From: Paenibacillus sp. V4I3
GTDB lineage: Bacteria; Bacillota; Bacilli; Paenibacillales; NBRC-103111
Direction of reading: 5' to 3'
DNA: 64,000 bases
Assembly: GCF_030817215.1 (NCBI RefSeq)
Contig: NZ_JAUSZA010000001.1
Span: 4,872,501-4,936,500, forward strand
Below, in pieces: positions 1 through 8,566 of this stretch (positions within the stretch are counted from its first letter, which is position 1; the number at the start of each line of letters is the position of its first letter). The notes beneath the pieces were generated by a model. That model saw nothing but the letters and a program-made list of their open reading frames with translations. It was not told the DNA's origin and did no database searches. Position numbers and translations under genes: made by a program.

Positions 1-796
1 TACCACCCGGGCCTCCCGAACCTGAAGGTTTCATTTATGTAGCCAACTTCAATAATAACGATGTTTCTGTGATTGAAGGAGCAACGAATACGGTGATTGC
101 TACTATTCCTGTTGGGGGTAATCAAGCGGGAGTAGACGTAAATTCATTAACGGACCGAATCTATGTAGCAAATAGGGCCAGTGATGATGTTTCTGTAATT
201 GATGGAGTAACCAATTCGGTGATTGCTGTCGTTCCAGTCGGAGATGAATCAGGGGACGCAGGGGTCAATAGTGCTACGAATGCCATTTATACAGCAATTT
301 TAATTCAATGGAATTAACTGAAGACGTTACCGTGATAAGCGGATTGACCAATACGGTGGTTGCTACAATAACCATCCCCGGACTCAATTTATCAACGGGG
401 ATAAGCGCAAATCCATTAACTAACCGTATTTATGTATCCAATTTCACCAGTAATACGGTTTCAGTAATTGATGGTGCAACCAATACCGTGATTGCTACCG
501 TTCCTGTTGGAACTACTCCGGGTGCAGTGGGGGTTAATCCTTCTACGAATGCGATTTACGTACCAAATCGGGATATGGATAATGTTTCCGTCATTAGTGG
601 ATTAACGAATACCGTGATTGCTACGATTCCAGTCGGGAATAATCCAAATGGCGTAGGCGTCAATCCAATAACCAATCGTATTTATGTAACCAATCAGGAT
701 GATAATACTGTTTCCGTGATTGACGGAGTAACCAATACGGTTATCGCTACCGTTCCGGTGGGAGCTCGTCCATTCGCCATTGGAGTAAATCCGTAG
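1..796 (+). pseudogene. YVTN beta-propeller repeat protein, 5' partial, frameshifted
   Basis: Tandem repeats of about 42 residues with the cores IYVAN, VSVIDG, TNTVIAT and PVG identify a YVTN-family beta-propeller protein, usually surface-associated. The reading frame is open from base 3, where it begins in a Pro/Gly-rich stretch, so the start is outside the window. Near base 297 one base appears to be missing: the repeat continues in the next frame with NSMELTEDVTVISGL. The second part ends at a stop at 794-796 after the usual GVNP. Family assignment is secure; whether the frameshift is real or a sequencing error cannot be told. Confidence 0.8.
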
Positions 797-863
797 AATG
801 CCTTGGGCATCAGGTAACGAGGTAGGGAGCCTTGGTCATGATCTTAAATAGGCGGTGATTTAT

Positions 864-1118
864 ATGATAGAAGTTCGAACAACAAAAGATTTATTGGAAC
901 AGTTGTCAAACATGAGTAAAGAGAATTCTATATGCCAAGTCTTTATTCCGGGAAAAGGAAAATTTACGATTGTACTTCAACAGGAAGACTATCGTTCTAC
1001 TGTACCAGTTATTCATTCAAATCCGTATTTAAAACAAATGGTCAGTGACAGTATGGAAGCAGAGAAAGAGGGGCGCGCCAAGTTAGCATCTGAATTAGTG
1101 AGGAATCCTTTTCTCTAA
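864..1118 (+). CDS. hypothetical protein, 84 aa
   Basis: Small soluble protein starting MIEVRTTKDLLEQL. I chose the ATG at 864 because GGCGGTG lies just upstream; an in-frame GTG at 855 is possible. The N-terminal half looks like a short alpha/beta fold (VFIPGKGKFTIVLQQ), and the C-terminal half is charged and helical (MEAEKEGRAKLASELV). There is no signal peptide or membrane segment. I do not recognise the family; the size and layout recall antitoxin-like proteins, but no toxin gene lies beside it. Confidence 0.5.
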   Translation: MIEVRTTKDLLEQLSNMSKENSICQVFIPGKGKFTIVLQQEDYRSTVPVIHSNPYLKQMVSDSMEAEKEGRAKLASELVRNPFL

Positions 1119-1277
1119 AGTCAAATACCCTCCATAAAGATGGTAAAGCCTCTCACTAATTTATCTTAACCGTTCCGCTCAAATTTGAATTTTGATAGAA
1201 GCCCTGTATCAAGCAATCTATCCGAAAAAATGAAAAGAAAGTGGCCCAGTAGGACACTTTCTATATGGACTTGCTTT

Positions 1278-1406
1278 TTACACTTTTATATCCGTTGATA
1301 CTGCTAATTCTACCCATTCAGAAACCTGTTTGCTTATTAAAGCCACTTTGGTATGGAATACTTCTTGTGCATCGGTTCCCAAGCAATTCATAGGCAGTGT
1401 GGACAT
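1278..1406 (-). pseudogene. possible C-terminal gene fragment in the 1119-1514 gap
   Basis: The gap between 1119 and 1514 holds no full gene. On the minus strand one frame reads MNCLGTDAQEVFHTKVALI and on to a stop after STDIKV, which looks protein-like. A stop lies two codons before its ATG and the only AAGGAA is about 18 bases upstream, so it is more likely a decayed 3' end than a gene. No family recognised. Confidence 0.25.
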
Positions 1407-1514
1407 GATTCAGAGTGTAATTCCTTAATTCGAAATATTTTCAGGTGGCGGTTCATTTCTTGAATCGTTCACCTACCCATGAAACAAATGGCGGATTACA
1501 ATTCTAGAGGCTTA

Positions 1515-2543
1515 TTAAGAAGGAGTATAAGATAAACTGGCGCTAAATGAGAGTTGGGTGATATCAGCTGCTGAGGGATCAGTTTCAGCAAGCGTCCTTA
1601 CACGAATACCAATACGATCACCCGCAGCAACTACTAATGAACCCCCAACATTTATATTCGTTGCGGTTCGGAAACCGGGTGGGTTTCCAGGTATAATGAC
1701 CGTATTCGGAAATCCGAATCTAACCGAACTAGTCAGCGGAGTTGTCACGTAAGGTGAAGAACTATGATCAATCCCATTATTAGGAACTGACGGTGCGAGG
1801 AATACTGTAAAATCATATTGAAGACCGAGCGTATTAATAGAAGTCACAGAAGCAACCAATAAATCTGCACTTATTTGTAAATTTTGAACGGTACCCGCAA
1901 AGGGAATTGGGAAAGCAAAACCACCTGCTTCCGGTGGCATCGTTGATTCTCCAGTAGCGCCAATAACTTCAACCGTGTGACTACCAAAACCCATTAAAAT
2001 TGGAGCAGCTGATACTACTGTAGCACCACTTATGATGATACCCGTTGAAAATGGAATTAATCCTCCTCCTGGTGGTCCTGCCGGACCAGTAGCTCCAATT
2101 GGACCAGGTATACCTTGAGGTCCTGTTGCTCCTGCTGGCCCTGCTGGCCCTGCTGGCCCTGCCAGTCCGGCTGCGCCAATTGCTCCTGCAATTCCTGCCA
2201 GTCCAGCTGGTCCGATTGCTCCTGCAATTCCCGCAAGACCAGCTGGTCCAATTGCTCCTGCAATTCCCGCAAGACCAGCTGGTCCAAGTGCTCCTGCAAT
2301 ACCTGCAAGACCAGCTGGTCCAAGTGCTCCTGCAAGACCAGCTGGTCCAGCTTCGCCAATTGCTCCTACAAGTCCTGCAAGACCAGCTGGTCCTAATGCT
2401 CCTGCAGTTCCAGTGGGTCCAGCTGCTGCTATTGCTCCTCCAAGTTCTTGAAGCAACTGCGGTCCTTCTAGTCCTGGAGGTCCTTGGGGCCCTCTAGGTC
2501 CTTCTGGTCCTGGAGGTCCTGGTGGACAATTACATCTTCCCAT
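1515..2543 (-). CDS. collagen-like exosporium-type glycoprotein (BclA/BclB type)
   Basis: The 342-aa protein has a short N-terminus (MGRCNC), then about 140 residues of Gly-X-Y triplets (GPP, GPE, GPR, then repeats of GPA GLA GIA GAI), then a 180-residue globular domain ending SFSASLSYTPS that resembles the C-terminal domain of BclB-type exosporium proteins. A GGGAGATGAG site precedes the ATG. Such proteins form hair-like filaments on the outer spore surface. The triplets are unusually poor in proline and threonine in the central part, so both triple-helix stability and O-glycosylation density may be low. The central repeat units are nearly identical at DNA level and are likely length-variable. 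Confidence 0.85.
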   Translation of the reverse strand: MGRCNCPPGPPGPEGPRGPQGPPGLEGPQLLQELGGAIAAAGPTGTAGALGPAGLAGLVGAIGEAGPAGLAGALGPAGLAGIAGALGPAGLAGIAGAIGPAGLAGIAGAIGPAGLAGIAGAIGAAGLAGPAGPAGPAGATGPQGIPGPIGATGPAGPPGGGLIPFSTGIIISGATVVSAAPILMGFGSHTVEVIGATGESTMPPEAGGFAFPIPFAGTVQNLQISADLLVASVTSINTLGLQYDFTVFLAPSVPNNGIDHSSSPYVTTPLTSSVRFGFPNTVIIPGNPPGFRTATNINVGGSLVVAAGDRIGIRVRTLAETDPSAADITQLSFSASLSYTPS

Positions 2544-2746
2544 AGTCTCATCTCCCTATTATCAAATGTAATTTATCATATTAAAAACAAAAAAAGATAA
2601 ACACACCAAATACCTATCAACTGAAATTTAGGCTAATAGAGTAATACATTCGCTGATTTTCTACTCATCTATGTTCTTGTCCCATAGCAATATGTCTATT
2701 CTGGCATTAGATAATAAAAGAGATCGATGGCTAGGGAGAGATGAGA

Positions 2747-3781
2747 GTGGTGAATCGTCCATTAATAGGTATTATGGTAACTAAAAGGAACAGTAGAAAA
2801 AGAATTTTGGAGCTTTATCAACGTTATCACAATTTAAACCTGAAACTATACGCCTTTACATCGGCAGATATACTTTGGAAGGAACAACGTATTATTGGAC
2901 TTAGCCTGAAAAAAGGCGTATGGAAACAAAGTTCGTTTCCTTTTCCTCATGTCGTCTATAACCGCTGTTTTAACAAAAAATCAGTAACCATTCAACGACT
3001 AGAGAAGGAGATTGGTAGAAACAAATGTTTCAACAATATCAATTTTTTTAATAAATGGGATCTCTATAACCTATTAAAACAGTCAAATCTTAAACCCTAT
3101 GTACCAGATACATTTATCTATAATGAAGTGAATGTATCAGAACTATTAGAGAAATATAAACTAGTATATATTAAGCCTTCTTACGGATCTAAGGGGGAGT
3201 CTGTGTATCGGGTCGAACTAAAGGATAATGGAGATAGTCACATCTCTTTGCACAGCTTGGCTCCAAGATATATTTGCAGAAAAAATGAAGGCATTCAGGA
3301 AAAATTGGATGTACTCAGACTAAAGAAATACATGGTTCAGCAGGGGATTCGTATGAGTCAACTTGATCATCAGTATTTTGATATCCGGGTACTTGTCCAA
3401 AAAGGTATTCTTGGAGAATGGACGGTTTCAACCATTACATGTAGAGTGGCTTATGAACATTACTTTAACACGAGTATGTGTGAAACCATTTATGATGTTG
3501 TTGAAATTCTTCCGCGGTTAGTTTCGCCGGAAAAAATCAATGAAATCCTCCGATCTCTGAATGAGATAAGTATAAAGGCCGCACAAGAAGCAGAAAGTCA
3601 TATGGGTTCATTGGGAGAATTGAGTGTCGATTTTGTATTAGACGAACAAAGAAAGTTATGGATTATTGAACTTAACGGAAAACCCCAAAAAGATATATAC
3701 GAAAACCTTAAGTGTTATAAACGCAAAATTTATAGTAGACCGATGGAATATGCTTATTATCTCTCTAAATTTGAGAGATAA
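2747..3781 (+). CDS. YheC/YheD-family ATP-grasp protein (spore coat associated)
   Basis: The N-terminus (PLIGIMVTKRNS), the middle block HVVYNRCFNKK, the ATP-grasp lysine region VYIKPSYGSKGESVYRV and the C-terminal FDIRVLVQK ... GELSVDFVLDEQRKLWIIELNGKPQ fit the YheC/YheD ATP-grasp family of spore-formers. Members are linked to the spore coat; the substrate is unknown. An ATG at 2741 sits only two bases after the AGGGAG site, so GTG at 2747 (spacing 8) is the likelier start. Full length for the family. It faces away from the spore-surface collagen-like gene, which supports a spore role. Confidence 0.85.
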   Translation: MVNRPLIGIMVTKRNSRKRILELYQRYHNLNLKLYAFTSADILWKEQRIIGLSLKKGVWKQSSFPFPHVVYNRCFNKKSVTIQRLEKEIGRNKCFNNINFFNKWDLYNLLKQSNLKPYVPDTFIYNEVNVSELLEKYKLVYIKPSYGSKGESVYRVELKDNGDSHISLHSLAPRYICRKNEGIQEKLDVLRLKKYMVQQGIRMSQLDHQYFDIRVLVQKGILGEWTVSTITCRVAYEHYFNTSMCETIYDVVEILPRLVSPEKINEILRSLNEISIKAAQEAESHMGSLGELSVDFVLDEQRKLWIIELNGKPQKDIYENLKCYKRKIYSRPMEYAYYLSKFER

Positions 3782-3904
3782 TAAGTTTTTTTCGAAATAT
3801 GTATGTTTCGCTCATGATTCTGCAAAACCACACGTTTTTAATTTTCCACCAGAACCGACTCACATAGGCATTTCTTTTCGAATATACCTATTGTGAGTTT
3901 TGAT

Positions 3905-3937
3905 TTCTGTTGACCGCTCTAACGGGGAACAATAGCA
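3905..3937 (+). repeat. intergenic repeat, box A copy
   Basis: CTAACGGGGAACAATAGC, one copy of the dispersed intergenic repeat found throughout 3.9-35 kb and 54.8-57.7 kb. It lies between the ATP-grasp gene and the next small gene. Confidence 0.6.
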
Positions 3938-3971
3938 CAATCACCAATTGCCTTTTTAGAAAGGGAACATA

Positions 3972-4262
3972 ATGGACTTTTTAGGACGTGACTGGACTGA
4001 ATTAGCTGTTGCGTGGCAAATTCAAATTATTCAAAGAAAAGATGAAGAAATACTTAAAGACATCGACGAAAAATTAAATGGAGCAATCAGTCTTAACGGA
4101 GTCCTAGATAATAATGTGATTGATGATGCTAGAAAATTTTTTGGCTCCTTTACAAAAAATGAAACGTTTAAGGTACCACTCTTTAAGGGATTGTTAGCCA
4201 TTGAAGATCCTCATACATTCATTAAGTGCTTTAGATTGTTACTTCCTCATATGTGGGTCTAA
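3972..4262 (+). CDS. hypothetical protein, 96 aa
   Basis: Begins MDFLGRDWTELAVAWQIQ with AAGGGA five bases upstream. The sequence is soluble, charged in the middle (RKDEEILKDIDEKL) and ends in HTFIKCFRLLLPHMWV. No recognised motif. The hairpin-bearing intergenic repeat follows directly and probably acts as its terminator. Confidence 0.5.
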   Translation: MDFLGRDWTELAVAWQIQIIQRKDEEILKDIDEKLNGAISLNGVLDNNVIDDARKFFGSFTKNETFKVPLFKGLLAIEDPHTFIKCFRLLLPHMWV

Positions 4263-4276
4263 GAATCCCAGTCCAT

Positions 4277-4349
4277 TGAACTAACGCAGAACGATAGCTT
4301 AATCATCATCAGGAATAGGCTGCCGAGCAAATTGATCGGCAGCCTTCTC
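4277..4349 (+). repeat. intergenic repeat with hairpin (box A plus stem)
   Basis: Box A (CTAACGCAGAACGATAGC) is followed by a 9-bp perfect stem at 4317-4345, arms AGGCTGCCG and CGGCAGCCT. The stem has only a weak T-rich tail, so it may be a terminator or an RNA stabiliser. Confidence 0.65.
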
Positions 4350-4396
4350 AGTTAAACATTCCTGTTAGGGCTAAGAAATAGCCTTTGTCAAAAAAG

Positions 4397-4459
4397 GAGC
4401 GCCTCGGTATGATGGGTTTGTCGACGGGTTTGTAACCCAATACCATCAAGGAGGCGCTC
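4397..4459 (+). promoter_or_regulatory. hairpin sequestering the RBS of the IS110 transposase
   Basis: GAGCGCCTC (4397-4405) pairs with GAGGCGCTC (4451-4459); inside it GGTAT pairs with ATACC and GGGTT with AACCC. The 3' arm contains the GGAGG that serves the ATG at 4465. Read-through transcripts would therefore hide the ribosome binding site, a known way for insertion sequences to avoid activation by impinging transcription. Confidence 0.6.
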
Positions 4460-4464
4460 TCACT

Positions 4465-5751
4465 ATGAAGTTTAAACAAACAGACGGACAAAATCAACGT
4501 ATTGAACGAATTACCACTTCTCATCTTGTTGTGGGCATCGACATTGCAAAGGAAACTCATGTCGCACAAGCGACTAATTTTCGTGGCATCGTACTTTCAA
4601 ATCGTCATCTCACATTCTCAAATACAATTGAAGGCTTCGAAAAATTAATACGGTGGATCGATGGACTGAAACAGAAACACCGTTTACAGGGACTCATCAT
4701 TGGCATGGAGCCGACTGGACATTACGGGTCAAACCTGGCTAATTGGCTTGCCGACAAGGGCATATACGTTGTCATGGTGAATCCGGCCACCACCAAAAGA
4801 AACAAGGAGAATCGCGACAATAGTCCATCTAAGAATGATCCGAAGGATGCGCTTGTCATTGCCGACGTAGTCAGCCGAGGATTTTACTATGAATACTCTC
4901 GACAAGCTGCAGTCTTTCAAAGGTTGCGAACAATGATGAGTGATCGGGAGTATTGGGTGACAAATAGTGTACGGCTGCAGAACCGAATCATCCGCTGGAT
5001 AGATATTCGCTTCCCTGAGTATTTTTCTGTGTTTAAAGATTGGACCTGCAAACGTTCCTTGGCTACGCTTAAGGAATTCCCATTTCCGCAGGATATAGAG
5101 TCTCTGTCCGTATCTGAGGTGATCACCGCTTGGAGAGCGCATATGCAGCGAGCCGGTGGTTCCACTGGCATGCAGAAAGCTGCGCAACTTATCTCTCTAG
5201 CTAAGCGAAGTGTAGGCGACAAGACTGCTTCCAATGAAGCGAATCAGGATTTACACCGACTATTGCAAGAGTTCGAAAGGATTGTTGAAATACTAGATGA
5301 AATTGAACAAGATATCCAAAAATTGCTCTGTGAAATTCCTATGGCCGATCAGCTTCGATCTATCAAAGGCCTAGGCTCAATCTGTACGGCAGCTATTCTT
5401 TCAGGTGCTGGTGACCTTAGACAGTATGCGCATGGGCGTCAATTATTGCGTAAAGCAGGCTTGAACCTAGCCGAAAGCACGTCGGGAAAACGTAAAGGAC
5501 AGATCGTGCTTTCTAAAAGAGGCGATGCCACGCTGCGAAAATATCTATACCTGGCCACGATCCAGCTCGTAGGGAATAATCCTGTGTTCCGACAGTTGCA
5601 TGAGAATAATGTTCAAATCAAGCATATGAAGAAGCAACAGTCTGTATTTAAACTGCTTGGAAAACTGGCACGAATCATCATTAGTATTGTTCAAAAAGGA
5701 GAAACTTTTTCTCCTGAGATAGCTGCCCCAACGTTAACACAAGCTGCTTAA
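4465..5751 (+). CDS. IS110-family transposase (DEDD), intact
   Basis: The 428-aa protein has the N-terminal RuvC-like DEDD domain (VVGIDIAKETHV near residue 22; MEPTGHYG near 83; DPKDALVIADV near 121) and the C-terminal Transposase_20 domain (LRSIKGLGSICTAAIL, then RKAGLNLAESTSGKRKGQ, containing the conserved Ser region). It cuts and rejoins DNA under guidance of a bridge RNA made from the non-coding part of the element. No internal stops, so it may be active. Its start is fixed by the GGAGG at 4450. Element ends are not obvious because IS110 elements lack classical terminal inverted repeats. Confidence 0.9.
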   Translation: MKFKQTDGQNQRIERITTSHLVVGIDIAKETHVAQATNFRGIVLSNRHLTFSNTIEGFEKLIRWIDGLKQKHRLQGLIIGMEPTGHYGSNLANWLADKGIYVVMVNPATTKRNKENRDNSPSKNDPKDALVIADVVSRGFYYEYSRQAAVFQRLRTMMSDREYWVTNSVRLQNRIIRWIDIRFPEYFSVFKDWTCKRSLATLKEFPFPQDIESLSVSEVITAWRAHMQRAGGSTGMQKAAQLISLAKRSVGDKTASNEANQDLHRLLQEFERIVEILDEIEQDIQKLLCEIPMADQLRSIKGLGSICTAAILSGAGDLRQYAHGRQLLRKAGLNLAESTSGKRKGQIVLSKRGDATLRKYLYLATIQLVGNNPVFRQLHENNVQIKHMKKQQSVFKLLGKLARIIISIVQKGETFSPEIAAPTLTQAA

Positions 5752-5776
5752 ACGAACTAAATGATCACATAGATTG

Positions 5777-6098
5777 ACTCATTCGCAGGATTTCAAAAAG
5801 AAAGCATGGAGAACCGAGCTACTGCCCGGCAAGGGCTTCAGACCCGTCCGCTAAACGCTATCGGTCTCCACGCCTTGGTCAGGTGTAACGAAGGAATGTA
5901 AGGGCATAGACCCGTTGAGCTATGGGATGGTAAACACCAAGGAAATTGTGGAGTATGCGTGCAGAAGAATAGCACTTGGAGAAATGTACCACACGTTTCT
6001 TCTGTTCCCGTATATCCAAAAATGGAACGACGGTGTCTAACAAGCTTACTTTCTAGAGTACAGCTGTTATACAAGGCGACGAAATCCTGCGAATGAGT
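5777..6098. other. non-coding segment bounded by an 18-bp inverted repeat, downstream of the transposase
   Basis: ACTCATTCGCAGGATTTC at 5777-5794 is repeated perfectly inverted at 6081-6098. The 300 bases between hold several potential stems and no credible gene. Two readings fit: the right non-coding end of an IS1111-type IS110 element, where the bridge RNA lies, or a small MITE with 18-bp terminal repeats next to the IS. Fourteen bases of the same repeat (ATTCGCAGGATTTC) recur alone near 56895. Confidence 0.5.
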
Positions 6099-6099
6099 G

Positions 6100-6351
6100 A
6101 GTAAATGTGAGATAAACCTTTAAAACCGAGGGACGGGCAGTAGAGTGGAATATAAAGACTGGAATTCTGTAAAATTATGGAACTTTCGTGAGTGTTGAAC
6201 GTCTAAATAATATTAGTAACTTACAGGAATGTGGTTCAATGGAAAATAATAACGAAACCTAGCCTGAAAGTAAGTAAACAAAACGGCAACCAACGATATT
6301 GACAAACGGTTTCGCAAGTATCTGAAAAATGTTAGGGGGGTGATGATTAAT
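6100..6351 (+). other. gap with repeat box B, no gene
   Basis: Starts with GATAAACCTTTAAAACCGAG and box B (ACGGGCAGTAGAGTGG). The same leader and box recur at 12856-12895, next to the 540-bp element. The rest of the gap shows no gene or promoter I can support. Confidence 0.4.
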
Positions 6352-6612
6352 ATGGGGAATATCGAGCAACTCATTATGAATATCATCATGTTTCTTTTTT
6401 CCAAGCATAGGCGTTTAGTGTTTACTGCATTCAATCAATCGAAATATTATGATGCGGTAAATAAATTAAAAAGTCATGGCATTTCCTATCGCAGCCGAAT
6501 AACAAGTCATGACACGGGTACAGTGGGTTCAGGCAGAAATGATAACAGCCAATACGACATCTATGTCAAAAAGGATGAGGTATATCTCGCGGAGAAGGCT
6601 ATAAATAGCTAG
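6352..6612 (+). CDS. hypothetical protein, DUF2007-like
   Basis: The 86-aa protein starts MGNIEQLIMNIIMFLF and continues LVFTAFNQSKYYDAVNKLK and DIYVKKDEVYLAEKAI. The pattern of an N-terminal helix followed by a small alpha/beta domain resembles the DUF2007 / signal-transducing-like small proteins of Bacillales. GGGGGG at 6335-6340 favours the ATG at 6352 (spacing 11) over the ATG at 6343 (spacing 2). A hairpin with arms AATGCTG/CAGCATT at 6629-6651 follows and may end the transcript. Confidence 0.6.
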   Translation: MGNIEQLIMNIIMFLFSKHRRLVFTAFNQSKYYDAVNKLKSHGISYRSRITSHDTGTVGSGRNDNSQYDIYVKKDEVYLAEKAINS

Positions 6613-6628
6613 CGGTTTAATAATAAAA

Positions 6629-6745
6629 AATGCTGTTGTACGGCAGCATTTCGTTGAGCTAATGGGAAACGATAGTTAAACGAAACAAGGAGCCGCGGAA
6701 GCTGCTCCTTTTGTCATTAAGCTATTGGGCAGTAGAGCGTGGAAA
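6629..6745 (+). repeat. terminator-like stem followed by intergenic repeat
   Basis: Stem AATGCTG/CAGCATT, then box A (CTAATGGGAAACGATAG), a stem around GGAGC...GCTCC and box B (CTATTGGGCAGTAGAG). This shows the full two-box architecture of the repeat family. Confidence 0.6.
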
Positions 6746-6828
6746 TTAGACCCATAAAAAAAGCCCATGTTATGGTAGTATTGAATTAGGCTCTTTAAAT
6801 GGCGAGTATATCCGAGGTGTGCAAAATG

Positions 6829-7185
6829 GACAATTGGGTTTCTTTATCAAGTGAACTATATCGGCTAGTATGGGATAAATTTTATGAACATTTCAATTTT
6901 AAACCTAGTATTCATAGTAGTGATTGGCCTTCCTTTAGTTTACCATCTCCTTACATTACTTATAAAATAACTAGTTACATGGACGATGACATAGACGATT
7001 TAGAGAGAAAGTGTGTTGCATGCCTTAAAGCAGTGACTGAACCAGACGAATATCTGTATGCCTTAGACTGGCAACACGAATCGTTTCAATATAATCCTCA
7101 TTTGGGTCCACCGAGTACTATTTCCTTTTATCCAGATGGTGATTATTATCTCTTTATAAATAAACAAGCGGACTCTAAACATTAA
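6829..7185 (+). CDS. DUF2716-family protein, shortened
   Basis: WVSLSSELYRLVWDKFYEHF, FKPS, TEPDEYLYALDWQHESFQYNP and FPDGDYYLFI-like elements match DUF2716 proteins of Bacillales, whose function is unknown. GAGGTG precedes the ATG at 6829. Family members usually continue with a GxLGHPWE segment; here the protein stops right after YPDGDYYLFINKQADSKH, so the C-terminus is missing or the gene is a shortened relative. Confidence 0.65.
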   Translation, partial: DNWVSLSSELYRLVWDKFYEHFNFKPSIHSSDWPSFSLPSPYITYKITSYMDDDIDDLERKCVACLKAVTEPDEYLYALDWQHESFQYNPHLGPPSTISFYPDGDYYLFINKQADSKH

Positions 7186-7196
7186 ACCAACAGATC

Positions 7197-7270
7197 AATA
7201 TTGAACAAATAACACAGAATGGCTGCCGCCAATAAATCCGGCAGCCTATTCAGCTAAAGGGCAGGTTAAG
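7197..7270 (+). repeat. intergenic repeat with hairpin and box B
   Basis: GGCTGCCG and CGGCAGCC form a stem and are followed by CTAAAGGGCAGGTTAAG (box B). Box A is degenerate in this copy. Confidence 0.55.
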
Positions 7271-7389
7271 AAACCCAAGAGTCACAGTTCGTGGTAATAT
7301 CTCTTGATGGAACGTACAACTCTCACAGTGTAGTTGACCACGATGAAACGTATATAAAAATATAGGTCTTGTTTTCAAGGAGGTAAAAC

Positions 7390-8285
7390 ATGGATTACAT
7401 TTCACTGAAAGAAGCGATGTTAAAGGTGAAACGGTGGCCTAAAGATACCATAGCGGCGGGTCGTCGTCATACCGTTGGGCTTAAATCTGACGGCACGGTG
7501 ACGGCTGTGGGTGATAATAAATATGGCCAATGTGATGTAAGCGGCTGGTGCGATATTGTGGCGGTCGCGGCTGGTAATGTTCATATGGCGACGAACACGG
7601 GTAATGCTCATACAATCGGTCTTAAATCTGACAGTACTGTGGCGGCTTTGGGTTGGAATAAGTATGACCAATGCTATGTAAACGACTGGCGCGATATTGT
7701 AGCGGTTGCGGCGGGTTGGCGTCGTACCATTGGGCTTAAATCGGATGGCACGGTGGTAGCAGTGGGCCGAAATAATGAAGGTGAATGCAATGTAAGCGGC
7801 TGGCATGATATTGTGGAGGTCGCGGCGGGTGACTGGCATACCATCGGTCTTAAATTGGACGGCACGGTGACGGCTGTGGGTAATAATCGATATCGCCAAT
7901 GCAATGTAAGCGGCTGGTGCGATATTGTGGAGGTCGCGGCGGGTTATCTTCATACAATCGGTCTTAAATCGGACGGTACGGTGACGGCTGTAGGTTTGAA
8001 TAAACATGACCAATGCGATGTAAGCGGCTGGCGCGGTATTGTGGCGATAGCGCGGGTAGTAATCATACCATCGGCCTTAAATCGGACGGTACTGTGGCGG
8101 CTGTGGGTTGGAATGAGCATGGCCAATGCAATGTAAGTGGCTGGCGCGATATTGTGGCGGTTGCGGCGGGTTGCGCTCATACTCTCGGCCTTAAATCGGA
8201 CGGCACGGTGGTTGCTGTGGGTGATAATGAATATGGCCAATGCGATGTAAGCGGTTGGCGTGGCATCCAACTGCCCGGCAATTAG
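7390..8285 (+). pseudogene. RCC1-repeat protein, frameshifted
   Basis: Five to six tandem repeats of about 40 residues with the cores HTIGLKSDGTV, AVGxN, GQCxVSGW and DIVAVAAG are RCC1 (alpha-tubulin-suppressor-like) propeller blades. An AAGGAGG site precedes the ATG. Around 8056 one base is missing (GCGATAGCGCGGG where the repeat predicts GCGGCGGG) and the remaining blades continue in another frame to a stop at 8285 after IQLPGN. The DNA repeats are very similar to one another, which suggests recent expansion. Function in bacteria is unknown, probably protein binding. Confidence 0.8.
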
Positions 8286-8334
8286 TTTTCAATATTAATA
8301 ATAAAATACACAGCGCAACTTAGGAGATGAGAGC

Positions 8335-8455
8335 TCAATAAACAACACCACGAAGCTGCCGCAGATCGATCGGTGGCTTCGTTGCGTTAACGGCGAACAA
8401 TAGCAAAACGACTACAAAGAAAAGGCAACCGTGATAGGCTGCCTTTTCTCAACTA
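8335..8455 (+). repeat. intergenic repeat, two stems around box A
   Basis: Stem GAAGCTGCCGC/GGTGGCTTC, box A variant GTTAACGGCGAACAATAGC, then a stem with arms AAAGGCAACC and GGCTGCCTTTT. The IS110 derivative begins directly after CAACTACCATG at 8450-8460. Confidence 0.55.
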
Positions 8456-8566
8456 CCATGAAAATTAAAAATCTGGCAGTCGATGAAAAAGAACAGCACT
8501 AAAGAAGACGCGGCTCATTCATTTTTTAAAAATATGCAACGCCTAGGATATTGGTATTCTCGTAGA

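Noticed and set aside
2057..2497. Long Leu/Gln-rich and Cys/Ser-rich open frames across the collagen gene
   Set aside because: They are shadows of the repetitive Gly-X-Y codons; no ribosome binding sites and purely repeat-driven composition.
7420..8270. Long minus-strand open frames opposite the RCC1-repeat gene
   Set aside because: They mirror the DNA repeats of the sense gene and have no family-like sequence.
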